Of a DNA stretch of 64,000 nt, positions 39,154 through 51,916 are shown in pieces (position 1 is the stretch's first letter; the number at the start of each line of letters is the position of its first letter). Both the position numbers and the translations under genes were made by a program. The DNA is from Hypericum androsaemum (taxonomy: Eukaryota > Streptophyta > Magnoliopsida > Malpighiales > Hypericaceae): assembly GCA_963995505.1 (NCBI GenBank), contig OZ023190.1, forward strand, positions 12,022,092-12,086,091, in the 5' to 3' direction. The notes under the pieces were generated by a model. It did not search any database and was not told the origin of the DNA. It was given only the letters and a program-made list of their open reading frames with translations.

Positions 39154-40022
39154 CCCTTTTTATTTCTCTAACTTTGGTAGGAAAATTAGTACAGATTTGG
39201 TGCATGTAATGTAACCTCTGAGACGTCGAAAACTAATATCTTGTAGCCCAAATTGCTTCGTTGATAATTCAGTTAAGGAGTTGACACATTGATGCAGCTT
39301 CTTACCAACTAATGGAAGTATTAGCACTAGAAACAAATTCACTCACACTGTTCACATTTAAGACATTTTTTTGAAGAATGTCTTAAATTTTAGACATTTT
39401 TTGATACAGCTTCTTACCAACTAATGGAAGTATTAGTACTGATGCATGCATGTTGTTTTGAAACAATAGTTTGCTCAAATTTGGATTAATCTGTATAGCG
39501 AATGTTTGGATAATATGTAATTTCGAAAAGAAAAAAACAAAACTAGGGGTAAGGAGTAGGGCGGCCAATCTTTGACAAAAATGAGATCTAGCTTGCACTA
39601 ATTAAGACTGGTTATAGGCCCTCTCATCATGTGATGTGGCCCTTAAAGAGTGGGTGCCAACTCCTGAGAGGACTTTTATCTCAATGATTGATTGAGTTCC
39701 ATTTTCTACACTTCGGGCCCTCTACCCATAAATTAGGGTTAAAGCCGGACGGCCCCAGATCCGCAGATGCCACATTGAGGCTAAAATGGGCCCCTTTGAA
39801 TTATTATATCAGGAGTTATGCTAGGCTAGCTACCCACTTGGTGGCCAGTAAATGTGTTGAATGAATTTTTTCATAATATGTTGTGAATGTACAATTTTGT
39901 TAAAAGTGACTGCAATTGTCAGTTAAATGAAACGAATTAACCAACAAATATTTAGATTAATTGGCGAGAAAATTGTTACAACTTAACTAAGAAGTCTCAA
40001 ATTTGAGCAATTAGGAATGCAG
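39154..40022. other. TRM 3' flank and spacer
   Basis: Probable 3' UTR then spacer. A direct repeat of GCTTCTTACCAACTAATGGAAGTATTAG occurs at about 39297 and 39411, with no other feature. Confidence 0.5.
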
Positions 40023-40567
40023 TACAGTATAACCTCTCTAAAATGAGGTCGTTGGGACCGGATAAAAATATCACTTTAGAGATGTTATTACATGAGAGAG
40101 ATTTATATTTTTTTTACAAAAATATTAAAACTGAGTTCTTGAGCAATAATACCAAAAAAATACTTTATCTACATTCAAGTCACCCAAAATCTCGGGCTAT
40201 AGCATTATTCAAATGTTATACTCATTTGTAATATTTTTTTACAACAAGACAACACTCACGAGGACCATTTGAAGTCAATTCAAGACATTAATGATGATGT
40301 AAAATTTATCAAACAAACAAGTATAGTATAAACTAGTATCTTACATTTTTTTGAATTCATAAAATATGTAAAAATATATGTATTTATTAAAAATATCACC
40401 TAAAATTGAGACCAGAATTTAGCACTATTTTTTTTTGAAAAAGTATTAGTTATTACGATAAAGAAGTTATTAAATGTTAACACTGGTCCCGACTCGGGGC
40501 CTTAATTTTTTTCAATTTAGAGAGGTTATCATTTCATAGGAGATCTATTTATAAAGATTTTACTGTA
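40023..40567. mobile_element. TIR MITE with TACAGTA..AACCTCT ends
   Basis: The left end reads TACAGTATAACCTCTCTAAA. The right end, reversed, reads TACAGTAAAATC and contains the same ATAACCTCTCTAAA box about 40 bp further in. This is a common plant MITE terminus. About 545 bp, AT-rich, no coding signal. No target duplication could be matched, so it is an old copy. Confidence 0.65.
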
Positions 40568-40643
40568 GTGTTAGAGTTTTGTTAGGCTCAAATCTGAATT
40601 TGTTAACCAAGTATTGAAAGTATAACCAAAGACCAATACAAAG

Positions 40644-41192
40644 TAGGGATGTCAATGAGCAGGTTAGGGTATGGTATTGGTAGGACCATACACTATACCA
40701 TAGTTTTTGGAGTTGGACTCATACCCTCTCCTCAAACCTACAAATTTTTTATTGTTCGACCCATACCCTACCCTCCACGTGATCCAGGATCTGACTCTTT
40801 AACGTTCTAATTTTTGATCATTTTTACGCACAAAATAGACTTTCATATAGAATACAATTTAAATAAATTCAAGATATATGCAAGGTCCGAACCTCCAGGA
40901 ACGCTTATTATCCTACCTCATGTACTAAAGACAATTTTGGATGCAACACTAGACATAGTAATACATAGCACATATGGTCTAACTAGAGTCTAACTATGGT
41001 AGGGTCTAAAATATGGTAAAATGGTAAGGGTATGGTATGAATCTAGGATTCATACCCTACCATATACCCTATTTCTAAACATGTACGCATACTCGTACCA
41101 TACCCTAAACCAAGTCAAAGTCAACATATCCTCGACTCATAGGGTAAGAGCAAGGTCCGATCTATAGGGTATGAGTATTTCTGCCATCTCTA
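40644..41192. mobile_element. hAT-like element, second copy of the TAGGGATGNC family
   Basis: A 549-bp element with ends TAGGGATGTCAA and TTAGAGATGGCA (reversed) and an 8-bp duplication with one mismatch (ATACAAAG 40636-40643, ATACAAAT 41193-41200). Subterminal GGGTATGG-like repeats match those of 21407-22269. No transposase is present. Confidence 0.8.
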
Positions 41193-41265
41193 ATACAAAT
41201 TGACATTTTGGACTGAGTATGAATATTTCTGCCATCTCTAATACAAACTAACATTTTGGACTAAC
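41164..41265. repeat. Tandem duplication of the hAT right end
   Basis: The sequence GAGTATTTCTGCCATCTCTA plus the following ATACAAA..ACATTTTGGACT flank occurs twice in a row with about a 50-bp period. The second copy has a few substitutions. Confidence 0.8.
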
Positions 41266-44200
41266 ATTGCAGCCTTAAAAATATGAATAGAAACTAAAGA
41301 AAAAGAACAAAAAACCCTAAATCAAAAAATTGAAAAAAACCATAATAAGAGAACCTTAAATGAATCAGAATAAAGAAACTTTAAAAAAATCGAAAATATC
41401 TGTCGCATCAGGAATGTGTTAAAAAATACCCATCCAAATGTCCCAATCCTGTTGCAGTTGGATCTTAGAACACCAATAATCGATTCAAAAAGATAAATTC
41501 TAAAAAAAAATCTATTAAAAAAGATCAACGTTCGTTTTTTTCTGAAAGAAAAAAGCTATGCTTTCTTTTCTTTTTTTAATGGAAAAAGGCAAACAGCTCT
41601 ACATTCTAAAAAAAATAGAATAGTAAAAGGAAAAAAAAGCTATACATAAGAATTGATGCATCATTTGTTGTATAAAGTGAGGCAGGGGAGGCTTGTCAGG
41701 AGTAAAGGGCGCAGCTTTTCTCACATTACTGAAGACCAAACCATTAGGCTTCCAGAAATTAATACAATTTTCGACTAGCGTTCACTAAAGTTAACAGTGT
41801 TCGAATTTTATCAGAGATTCGTAGAAATGACAAAAATGTTCCTATCAATTTGTACAAATAAAAAAAAATCCTGCACCGAAGTTGAATCCAATGCAATATT
41901 AGTAGTGCGGACTGCGGAGAGCCTAATTCACTTTCCGGTCCAATTTACAATTGGAAGTATTTTTCGAAAAGTATTTTATAATTTCTTCGTTAAAAAAGCA
42001 ATTTACAATTATAATTCAATCGACGTGTCGATATATATGTGGTTGTGCCATTGTGGTTGTCAGCTATCACTTGTCAAGTTATACCATAATACACGTGCTC
42101 ACAAAACATGAGATCAGTCCCTCAGTTGAACTTTCATTTTACCACTTCCACCAAAACAAAAATTAAACTTTCTTTTTCCTTGTCGAATGCTACAGGTTTT
42201 TTTTAATACCATCATATATCTGAATTCACGACATACTAATCTAAATTTAAGTCGAATAAGAACTTTAAAATTTGTAAGATTTTTTCAATAAGTATTTAAT
42301 AATAATATTTCTAATAACTCAAATTTGTGACATGGTTAAACTATAACAATATCGAATGCTCTAGGTTAACGAAAAATCTAGGATTAAAAATTTTCGGGCT
42401 CGATAATTTAGAACGTAATAATGTAAATATTTGTTGAGAGTATTTTATTGATTAGTCTCAAATTTTGATTAATCTATTTAGTGGATGACCGAATATTGAA
42501 TTTTGTGATTTGAAAAAATGAACGTGCTATTTGCAACCCTTTCGTAAAATCTCTCTAAAATAATATTTCATAAATTGATAAATTAATAAAAATTTTGGTC
42601 CCAAATTGTAATTAGTGTTAATAATTGATAAATTCTCTACCGTAATTAACTAAATATTATTTAGCTGTGATTTCTTCTAAAAGATGGAACTCGTTTCTCG
42701 ACTGGATTTAACAATTTGATGCCAAACTTTTTTTTACTTTTTGAAGGTACGGTAATGAGAACACTAAACTTTAATGGGTAAACGCGTGAGAGAGATATTT
42801 TTTTAGCCTAAACTTTAATTTTTTTTAAAATAATTTTTTATTTTAGAAATTAATTTGACCATGCATGTATTCAGTTTTTTTTAATATTAAATATTTTTTC
42901 AACCTATTTTAGAAATATGTATAACTTTTTGCCTATTTAAGAAAAATATTTATGTTTTTTGTCTATTTAAAAAAAATCCCAAAGTTTAAGCAATGATGAG
43001 AATAATGACCGGTCCCATAATTAATACAAGTGAAAAAATTATGGTAATCCAAAAGACAGACAAAAATTAATATTTTAATAACTAATATTATCTCATTTTT
43101 CCTAAGAAAAAACTCTATCCTTTTTTAGTATGTATTTTAGATTTTGTTTAACATACACGAACACCTGTAGAACCGGATTCAGTGCTACAACGTGAAATTG
43201 CGAGCACCATTCGGACAACATAAAAAAACCAAAACGAGCGAGAAAACACGCCAAAAAAGAGCGTTACCAAGTTGAACCTAATTCTGAAAATTGGGAATTC
43301 TTCCTTGAGATCTCGACGAATATAGTCTAGACTAATTTTAAAAATTGGGAATTCTTCCCTGAGCTCTCGACGAATTCGATGGGCTCAACCATTGCTCCAT
43401 CGAAAACCTGCCCAATGGACTGCGATGTTCGACTTGCCAGGACCATTACAAAACTCGTCTTGGTCTGTGTCTATATCTGGTTCATTCGCACCTTCACGTT
43501 GGTCGCTCACTCTTCGACAAACTTGCTCCCGATTCCCTCACCGGAAGACCCATGATCGTTGATAATGACCGGCGGCAAGTTCCAGAATTCTACCCGACAG
43601 TCTTCCATAAGTCACGACAGACCGCGACGAGCCGTTCTTCAGGCAACACGAACTCCTCATAACGATGGATAAAGAGCTCGCATGACAACGCTTGCAGCAT
43701 ATCCTGAAGGCGATGTGATTTTCAGGGAGGTTGTCACAGACAATAATTTCTGGATCTCATTTGTTGGCTTCAGTCGTTGTTTTTTTATTTTGAAATTGAT
43801 GTGTCATTGTGTTTTTTTCTTTGAAAATTGATGTGTTCTCATATTTTTTACTTTGAAAACTGATATGTCATTGTGTTTTCGTTGTTTATGTGTCGTTGTG
43901 AGGTGCTGCTGAAAAACTGATGTACGCCATTGTCCTTTATGTTATCCGATTGTTTAGCAGCACTGAATCCAATCCCGTTCATCTCTAATGCCTCTACAGG
44001 AACATATTTTTTTTCAACGAAGGAAAAAAATAACTCAATCGCCAACTGTACGATTTTTTGTGAAATTTTCTTCATATACATATTATACTGAACTACTCCG
44101 AAGTAACAGACTGGAAGAATATCTCATGAATATTATTTGGAGAGACGGAATTAGTTTATAATAAAGTGAGCAACACTGTAACCTTTTAATACAACATCAT

Positions 44201-44825
44201 AACCATTACAAAATAATTAATGTACAGATAAAACTGAAACCCTCGATGAAATCTCCAGAGCCATATACTTATATTTTCTGATAGGAAGATCACTAAATCA
44301 AGGTTTAATATTCACTTTTATCCCTTTTTTTTATCGAAATCATCTCATGTACAAAAAATGTGGTAACAGTTTTTTCTTATTAAATTTTAACATGGATGTA
44401 TTAATTAAACTACAAAACCCGTCATCAATTAATCGACACGATGATTACAGTTAATTCGACTAGATTCAAAGATTAGCATATTAATATTAAAGCCAAAAGA
44501 ATATTCACAGCTTTAACATGAAAGGTGCAAATCGCAACAGATCTCAAACTTTTCATTTCTGCCCATCTTAAAGGAACAATAAAAATATTATAAAAAAGTA
44601 GTCCATAAAATATGATTTCAGAATACTCGAATGTAAATATCACAAAAAAAAATAATTTGAAGTACATATCCTCTTTCTCCTTCACACGCCACATTACAGA
44701 GAGAGAAGAGAAGAGGGCTAAAAGGAGAAGCAGGAGCATCCCATATCAACCCACCCGACCCGACATCGCTAACCCGACCGCCGGACCACCCAGAAGAGTC
44801 AACCTTCAACGGGCCACCCGCCCAC
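41266..44825. other. Long AT-rich intergenic region before the DUF1645 gene
   Basis: No supported genes in about 3.5 kb. A 56-bp direct repeat containing AATTGGGAATTCTTCC lies at about 43280-43375, followed by a GC-richer, unrecognised segment to 43720. The last 150 bp (from about 44690) are GA- and C-rich and are probably the promoter-proximal leader of the downstream gene. Confidence 0.5.
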
Positions 44826-45911
44826 ATGATGACCCAATTCATTGACGAAGATTTCGGGTGCGACAGTAGTTGCTCCACCCCGTACGTGAGTGCACCTTCA
44901 AGTCCGGGTCGACCCGGATCCGGACCCGCTCTGGGCGGGTTCTTCTACAGCTGCCCGCCCAGCCCAATGCATTTCTCCAGGGGCGGTAGCTTCTCCGCCT
45001 CGTCATCCCCGCCGCGCGAGATTGCCGGGAGCGGCAACGAGTTCGAGTTCTTGTCGGGCGGGCTGTCATCCGGGTCGGGCGCGCCCGGGTCTTCCACGAT
45101 GAGCTCGGCCGACGAGCTCTTCCTGAACGGGCAGATCCGGCCGATGAAGCTTTCGACCCACCTGGAGAGCCCCCAGGAGCTGGATCTCGACAATGAGGAG
45201 GAGGGCCCCACCAGAGAGAGGAGGGGTAGAGATGTGAGGAACTGGAGCAAGTCGAGGAGCAGGAGGACCAGATCCATGTCTCCACTCCGGAGCTCGCCTT
45301 TCGGGTTCCTCCACGAGGAGGAGGAAGCAGAGGGTCGTCGTGTAAAGATCGATTCTTTCTGCGATGGGTCTCGTAAAGTCGGGGACTTGGGGCTGGAGAG
45401 TGGCTGCATTGGTGAAATTGGCAAGGGAAATGGGAGTTCAGGGGGAGGGACAACTTCCAGGTCATCATCAGCTGGGAGGAACTCAAGGAGGTGGGAGTTT
45501 CTGAAGGATCTTCTTCTCTACAGGAGCAAGAGTGAAGGGAGGAGGAGTAGCAGCAACAACAACAACAAGTTCTGGTCCAACATTTCCTTTTCCCCTGGGA
45601 AGGAGAGGAAGTCTGTGTCTTCGGGGGAGAAAGCCGGGTCCTTTACGAAGGAGAAGGGTCATGGTGGTGCTGGTGGAGGAGGAGGGAAGAAGGCAGTTAA
45701 TGGTGGTGGTGGTGGAGGGAAGAGGAGGGGGCCAAATGTGTCACCTCATGAGTTGCACTACAAGACAAGTAGAGCTCAGGCTGAGGAGATGAGGAAGAGG
45801 ACCTTCTTGCCTTATAGACAAGGGGTTCTTGGGTGCTTGGGTTTCAGTTCCAAGGGGTATGGTGCCATGAATGGTTTTGCTAGAGCTTTGAATCCAGTTT
45901 CCTCCAGCTAG
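44826..45911 (+). CDS. DUF1645 family protein
   Basis: An intronless gene for a 361-aa plant protein of unknown molecular function. DUF1645 genes are small and often stress- or calmodulin-linked in annotation, but nothing here shows the role directly. Family blocks are visible: a FGCDSSCSTPYVSAPSSP start, DELFLNGQIRPMKL at 96-109, RRWEFLKDLLLYRSKSEG at 221-238, and a C-terminal block EEMRKRTFLPYRQGVLGCLG at about 320-339. Two ATGs stand in tandem (44826 and 44829), so the start may be one codon later. The middle is rich in Ser, Gly and Arg. The coding part is much more GC-rich than its surroundings. Its 3' flank is the source-like copy of a tandemly repeated segment found twice more downstream. 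Confidence 0.92.
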   Translation: MMTQFIDEDFGCDSSCSTPYVSAPSSPGRPGSGPALGGFFYSCPPSPMHFSRGGSFSASSSPPREIAGSGNEFEFLSGGLSSGSGAPGSSTMSSADELFLNGQIRPMKLSTHLESPQELDLDNEEEGPTRERRGRDVRNWSKSRSRRTRSMSPLRSSPFGFLHEEEEAEGRRVKIDSFCDGSRKVGDLGLESGCIGEIGKGNGSSGGGTTSRSSSAGRNSRRWEFLKDLLLYRSKSEGRRSSSNNNNKFWSNISFSPGKERKSVSSGEKAGSFTKEKGHGGAGGGGGKKAVNGGGGGGKRRGPNVSPHELHYKTSRAQAEEMRKRTFLPYRQGVLGCLGFSSKGYGAMNGFARALNPVSSS

Positions 45912-45927
45912 ACCAAAAAAAGTTTTC

Positions 45928-45933
45928 AATAAA
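45928..45933 (+). terminator. Possible poly(A) signal of the DUF1645 gene
   Basis: AATAAA lies 17 bp after the stop codon, followed by T-rich sequence. It is close to the stop, so the main signal may be further downstream. Confidence 0.4.
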
Positions 45934-45954
45934 TGATTTATTATTGTTCTTAAT

Positions 45955-48320
45955 CAAAAAATTGTAGACATTCTGTTATTTTCTTCTTGGCTAGTTTACC
46001 CCAAAGGTAAACCTTTAATCTGGTCTCTGTATCTAGTATTGTCCTTGGGTTGGTTCTTCTCTTTTTGTCCAAAAGTGAATCTGTCCGTCTCTCTCTCCCA
46101 ATGTCTTGGGCAAGCCTCAGTGCTGCCTTTCTTCCTGTATCTTGAGGCTGTTTCTTTAGTGGCCCGCCCATCAAGAGGGAAAGTGAATGTATATTGCCTT
46201 TTAATCAAGTAAACTAGACTAGGTGTAATGACATGGAGTTTGATCCACTGAGTTTCCTTCAGTTCATCACATGAAGGATGGTTTTTTACAAGATCCATCT
46301 TCCAAGGGTGGAGACAACTTGGTGCAAAACAGTGCCTAGATTGGGATTGTCTTGAGCCAATAATGCCATACACATGGTTGCAGAGGCATGACTTGGATTT
46401 GTTAGTGAAGCAGGAGGCCGCATTAGTGTCCTCGAAAGACAGAGATGAATGCTCCTTCGATGAATTGACCAAGATCCAAATTTTAGTTCAATCTAATTGG
46501 CTTCAAAATTTGCTCTAGGTTGTATCTTGCTGGCCTTACTCTTGAGTTAGTACTTAGTATTCTGGTTTCTTGAGGCTCTATCTGGATAATAATCAATTTT
46601 GGAAGAGGAAAACCAGCACTTTGCTTGGTCTGTGGTTTCACTTGAAAGATTGAATCGTATCTTATTGGTATTTATTTTCACTCCGAAGGGTATCTTACAT
46701 GGTGATGATAGTAAGAGTGATGTTTTTTTAGAATCAACAGTTGGTATATTCAATTAATAATATTTAATTATTCATTTTTTAAATAATTCGGTGTAATTTG
46801 GTACTTGACAATTTGTCCGCCATAAAGTAAAAGTAATCTAGTCTAATATTAAACTTCTCAATATTATATTTTTGTTAAAATTAGAAAGAAAGAAGCAAGA
46901 GCATACGACAAAAGGGGCCCAATATAGGCCTTACATAGACACTTGCTTATTCGGATGGGATTTAGGTGTTTTACCCATGTTTTCTCCCTGGACATCGGCA
47001 ACAATTTGTATTTTCTTCAAAAGCAACAATTTTTTATCCCAAAAAAATTAGAAAATAACCTGAAAGTTTACATGAATAATGAGCTCAACAACAAATAATT
47101 AAACTCCGTTTTTTGAAAACATTATATCAATTTATGTGCATATGAGGTTAACACCACCAACTCAGTGTTTTTATATAATATATACATGCTGGACTTTTGC
47201 CTTTATATATTTTTCTATGATAAAGTTTGGCTTGAAGTCTTGCTAACATGTCCGGGAGATTGGGGGGTCTTACGAATCCACACGAATTCATTATTTTTGG
47301 GTGTTGGCCGCATCATAAATGAGAGTTTAGCTAGATGAGATCTATGCAGTGAGTTTTTTGTAATATATTTTTCGTCAAGAAAAGTTAGACGGGTTGGCGT
47401 AAACCTCAGAGTTCTAGATGATATTGAGTTTTGTTTTCTTCCCAAACAAAATTTTGTCATCTCTGCAAGGGGTGAGAATTGGCTCACCAATCCCCAAGAA
47501 TTGTTCTCCTCCCAAGCAAAATTTTTTGTAATATTGTTCCACATGTGGTATGGTATTTCCTTGAAATTGACATCAGAGGTCCATTCCATGAAAATATTAG
47601 GTTACATGAGATTTTGACATAAAGGAGTTGGAGACAAAGATATGCATTGATAAGCTAGCGAAAAGCATCTATATCAAACAATTAAGAAATGACGAGATAT
47701 TTGTTGCAATAATATCAATTTAGACTAGTGAATGTTTTCATACTGATTGATTTGGAAAAATCCAATTAAGAAGAGAGGAGCAACGTCTTTCCTCTCCTTG
47801 CAGCTTTCCTTTCCTAATTGTCACCGCCAAATATTGCAGTTTTACTCCACAAAAATGAACCTCGTACCTTTTCTTTAATCTTTTAAACATGAGTCAAGTG
47901 GCAATCGGTAAATATCACGGAAAATTTTGAGATTAAAGTCTAGAATTATTGTTCCAGCTTTAAATAAAGTAAGAATTTACTAATTAAAAAAGTCTTCTAT
48001 CGGTCAATTATGACCCGAGAAATGTACACAAGTGAGTGAAAATCAGAAAACAAATTGAAATTGGTCTGACTTATGACATATTGAACGTGGAGTGATATCA
48101 ACCTTCTTCGCAAAAAAAAATAAAAAACTCCAAAGTCCAAACTATAAGCAGACCATTTTATTCGTACTATTTATAGAAAAATTCATATAATCAAATTTTC
48201 CGAGTTTTGAATTGTGTATGAATATTTGAACCACTGCTAATTTTTTTTCGCAAATTAATCACTGAGAGCCTTAAAAGGGATATATTATTTTGGGCAGTGA
48301 TTAATATTTATGCACGGCGG
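45955..48320. repeat. Segmental repeat unit A (DUF1645 3' flank)
   Basis: 45955-46870 recurs at 51058-52434 (unit B) and from 62676 on (unit C) with high similarity: landmarks are ATCTGGTCTCTGTATCTAGT, CATCAAGAGGGAAAGTGAAT and GATTGTTTGAGCCAATAATA. 47681-47820 recurs at 60080-60235, and 48187-48320 at 60867-60986. Unit A has no hAT MITE and no Cassandra, so it shows the empty sites. The 157-codon minus frame at 45996-46472 breaks in the other copies and is not a gene. 46870-47680 also holds an unrecognised minus frame (47215-47589). Confidence 0.88.
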
Positions 48321-48536
48321 GAGTCAGCCCGCAAGTCCCAATAATTCGGCTTTTGGAGGATTGATTAATTGCAAGTCTCAAGGGCAGGGGAGGAAATAGA
48401 AGAAACATCAAATCATGGTCCCCTTCGTCTTTTGTCCAAAGTTCCAATGCATTGGTAGTATTTATTGCAAGGGTCCGTCGCGGGAGTGGCGTGGCTCTAC
48501 TAATTTATTGGGTCGGCTTTCCTGATACTTTTCACA
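48321..48536. other. Spacer, nothing recognised
   Basis: Short non-repetitive sequence between unit A and a retroelement. No signal seen. Confidence 0.45.
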
Positions 48537-48552
48537 CTGTACTATCCAGTTT

Positions 48553-49861
48553 TTTTTAAGGATAAGGTGCCGCGAAGCCTATATTAAATACAAATTACAG
48601 GCATAAGACAAGACGTCGAAGCAGAAATACAGATACAAGACCAAAAATCCAAACGAAAAACGAAAGCCAGACCGATGACAGCAAAGTGGCACAGGAGGGG
48701 GGCGATGGGCGGTCGAATAGAGCACTAAGGCCGACGACCGGGGCGGAGTTATGCCGAAGCAAGCTTCGGCCAATAACCTCAAGACACCGTCAAGAGGGCA
48801 ACTGAATGCAAAACACTCAGAGGAGAGCCAAGGACGACGTAAATCGACCAAGACAAGATTCTCCACCCGCAAACATCGAGCAGGCATCGAGATCCGAATG
48901 AAGCTCAGATCAGACACAAGCCAAACCAAGCATAAGCTAAAGCAGAAAGCAAAAGAGCAGAATCTCGACACAGTCACTAAACACATGTGACGCGAGAGCA
49001 ACAACAAACACACAAGGACAGAAAGCAAACAAGACAGAATGGAAATAGCCAAAAAACAAGATAATAAAAACAGAGAACCGACCGGGGAGGAGATCGGACT
49101 CGACCATCCTCCCCGGGGACCGCCAGAAACCTCAACAAATCCCAGCAGTGCAGATCAGGCCAGGCGAGAGGTGAGGAGGGCGAGATCAGAGACGCCGCCT
49201 GACCAACCGGACGATGGAGACCCACCCACAAATGGGGGATTTCCAAAACACCAAACCCACAACCAACCTTAGCCAATCAACCCCGAACTCCTATGGGGAT
49301 GGATACGACGCCGGTGATGGAATCCGAAAAGGCGAGATCAGAAGTCGTGAATGGCGCCGAGGATGGAAGATCGGAGCCGATCTGGGCCGGTGCGGGGTGG
49401 AGCTGTGGATGGCGGTGAGGATGAAAGATTGGAGCTTGAGGCAGAAACAGTCAGTACCCCGGCGAGAGCACCAGCCGATCGATGAGGGCGGAGAAAACCT
49501 GAGGTGAAGGGCGAGATTCGGAGACGGCGAGGCGGAGGAGGTGATCGGAGACGGCCGTTGAACGGAGCTGCTTCTCCGAGGAGCCGAGCAGGGAGAAGGA
49601 AGAGCTGAGCTTCAAGCTCCGTCTGCCTCAAGCTCAGATAAGGGGTGGTGGTTGTAGGGGCAGCGAGGTGTAGGGGTGATGGTGGTGGCGGTCGATGTGG
49701 TAGGGGTGGTGGTGGTCGTCGTCATTATGGTGGAGGGTGGGAGGGCGGCGGGAGATAAAGAAGGTATAAAACCCTAGAAAGGCTCTCACAAGGAGAGAGA
49801 GAAGGGCTCTCACGAGGAGAGAGGGATATTTTCACTTTGAATAACTCGTTATGGTCTGAAG
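48553..49861 (-). mobile_element. Non-coding LINE-derived retroelement with 16-bp TSD
   Basis: A 1.3 kb GC-rich element in minus orientation. The poly(A) lies at the left (48550-48557 as T), and the flanking direct repeat CTGTACTATCCAGTTT (48537-48552) matches CTGTACTATCTAGTTT (49862-49877) at 15 of 16. A variable-length duplication with a poly(A) tail is the mark of LINE-type retroposition. The minus-strand start resembles a LINE 5' leader (GAGAGCCCTT, then TCTAGGGTTTTATACC), and the end has TTAATATAGGCTTCGC before the A tract. That parallels the TAATATA..CTTCTAGC ends of the LINE tails at 11532 and 49887. No RT motif was found. The open frames (48579-49052, 49338-49631) have no family signature. 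Confidence 0.78.
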
Positions 49862-49886
49862 CTGTACTATCTAGTTTAGATTATGG

Positions 49887-51057
49887 TTTTTTTAGGGGAA
49901 AAGCTAGAAGCATATATTAGACAGGAAAATCAGAGTAGGGTGTACATCAAGTTGAGAGGGATGTGATAAAACCCAATCTGAAGGAAGTAAGCGAAGCCAA
50001 GCTTGGCGACAGAGCCAGTCAGCAACCGCTTTTGGATTCGAGAAATATTTGACAATGAACATAAGGGTAATAGATCAAGTAAAAAACTTAATATCTACAA
50101 TATGTTCAACGTCCCAGTCAATCGTGGCCCACAGATCATTGATGAAGACAAAAATGAGGCGGCAATCCGTCTCAATAATGGTGGTAGTATTGCTAAACTG
50201 AGAGGAGCCAAAGAAAATGCGTGAAGAATGGAGAGTGGCTCCGCTTCGAGGGGAGATCTAGCGGACAAAATATGTGTCTGACCTTCAACAAAAAGTCCTT
50301 CAAAATTCTCGTGCAATCACCACGTCACTCATTTCCAACGGAAACTCCTTCCACGATGCATCACAATTGAGCTTCACATGACCCACTGCAGGGGCCTCCT
50401 ATGAAGAAGTAGACAAAAGATGATCTGGATCAGGCCTCCGGACCTAAATAAATTTAGAGCATTTGTCAGCAGCACTCTTAGCAATTAGTCTAGGATCAAT
50501 AGTAGTACTCTCAAACAATAATTTATTTCTCGCAAACTAAACAGACCAACAAATGTACATAGAATGAGACAGTAAACAACGGCCACTAGGACCGGAGAAG
50601 TGAGTGAAGACCGTAGCCAACCAGTTGCCAAAGTTAGAGAAATTATTCACGCGAAAACAACAGTTAAATGAACTGGCTAACCAAGTAGCCATAGCATGTG
50701 AACAATCAAAAAGCATGTGCAAAATAGTTTTATCCGCAAATAAGAAAATAGGACAAGTGGCCGTAGCATGTCAATGACGTCTATTATGATTAGCAGAGGT
50801 GGGAATCCTATTATTTACAAGTCTCCAACTAATTTTTTTCCCATTCGGGGCAACATTGAGCTTCTAGAGGGAACGCCAAATACCAAGATCAAAAGGAACA
50901 CAACCAAGACCTGCAACAAGCGCTGAATGAGATAAAGTACTATTCGATTTTAGCACCTTATAACCATATTTAACATAATGGCATCTATCATTGGCGACTT
51001 TCCAAATAAATTTATCCGGAGTCTCCACACGATCAATTGATATATTCTTCTTTATCA
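49887..51057 (-). pseudogene. 5'-truncated LINE tail (zf-RVT plus RNase H), copy 1
   Basis: Minus strand. 51058-50864 encodes a zf-RVT-like segment (DKFIWKVANDRCHYVKYGYK). 50722-50100 encodes a linker and RNase H with VKLNCDASW, IETDCRLIFVFI and AVADWLC motifs, interrupted by stops. The 3' end is a 7-A tract at 49887-49893. The 5' edge joins repeat unit B at about 51058. A related copy at 61835-62675 joins unit C in the same way, so the LINE was there before the duplication. Confidence 0.85.
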
Positions 51058-51916
51058 ATTGTAGAGATTTTGTTATTTTCTTGGCTAGTTTACGTTGGTG
51101 TAAACTTTTAATCTGGTCTGTGTATCTAGTATTGTCATCGGGTTGGTTCTTCTCTTATTGTCCAAAAGTGAAGCCGTCTCTTCCAATGACTTAGCCAAGC
51201 CTTGGTGCTGTCTTTCTTCCTGTCTCATGAGGCCGTTTCTTTAGAGGCCATCAAGAGGGAAAGTGAATGTATATGCCCTTTTAATCAAGTAAACTAAACT
51301 GGGGTTCACCAAGTAATGACATGGAGTTTGATCCACCGAGTTTCAGTTCATTCTATGAAGGATGTTTTTTTTAACAAGATCAATCTTCCAAGGGGGGCAA
51401 CTTGGTGCAAAATAGTGCCTAGATTGGGATTGTTTGAGCCAATAATACCACACACATGGTTGCAGAGGCATGACTTGGATTTGTTAGGTAGTGAAGGAGG
51501 AGGCCCCATTAGTATCCTCGAAGGACAGAGATGAAATGACAAAGATCCAAAATTTAGTTCAATCTCTAATGGGTTTAACTTGGCGTCAAAATTTGCTCTA
51601 GGATGTATCTTGCTGGCTTTACTTTGAGTTAGTACTTAGTATTCTGGTTTCTTGAGGCTCTGTCTGATCACTGGATAATAATAAATTTTGGAAGAGGAAA
51701 ACCAGCAATTTGCTTGGTCCGTGGTTTCACGTGAAATTGAATCGTATCTTATTGGTATTTATCTTCATTCCGAAGGGTATCTTACACGGTGATGAGAGTA
51801 AGCGTGATTTTTTTTAGAATCAAGAGTTTGGTATATTCAATTAATAATATTTAATTATTCATTTTTATAAATAATTCAGTGTAATTTGGTACTTGACAAT
51901 TTGTCCACCATAAAAG

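Noticed and set aside
44839..45486. Long minus-strand open frames over the DUF1645 gene (215 and 159 codons)
   Set aside because: They are antisense shadows of a GC-rich coding exon. The plus frame carries the family motifs.
45996..46472. Minus-strand 158-codon frame downstream of the DUF1645 gene
   Set aside because: The homologous stretches in units B and C are broken by indels out of frame, so there is no protein-level constraint.
48579..49631. Minus-strand frames with hydrophobic stretches, considered as a membrane protein gene
   Set aside because: They lie inside a retroelement with poly(A) and target duplication, and no conserved motif was visible.
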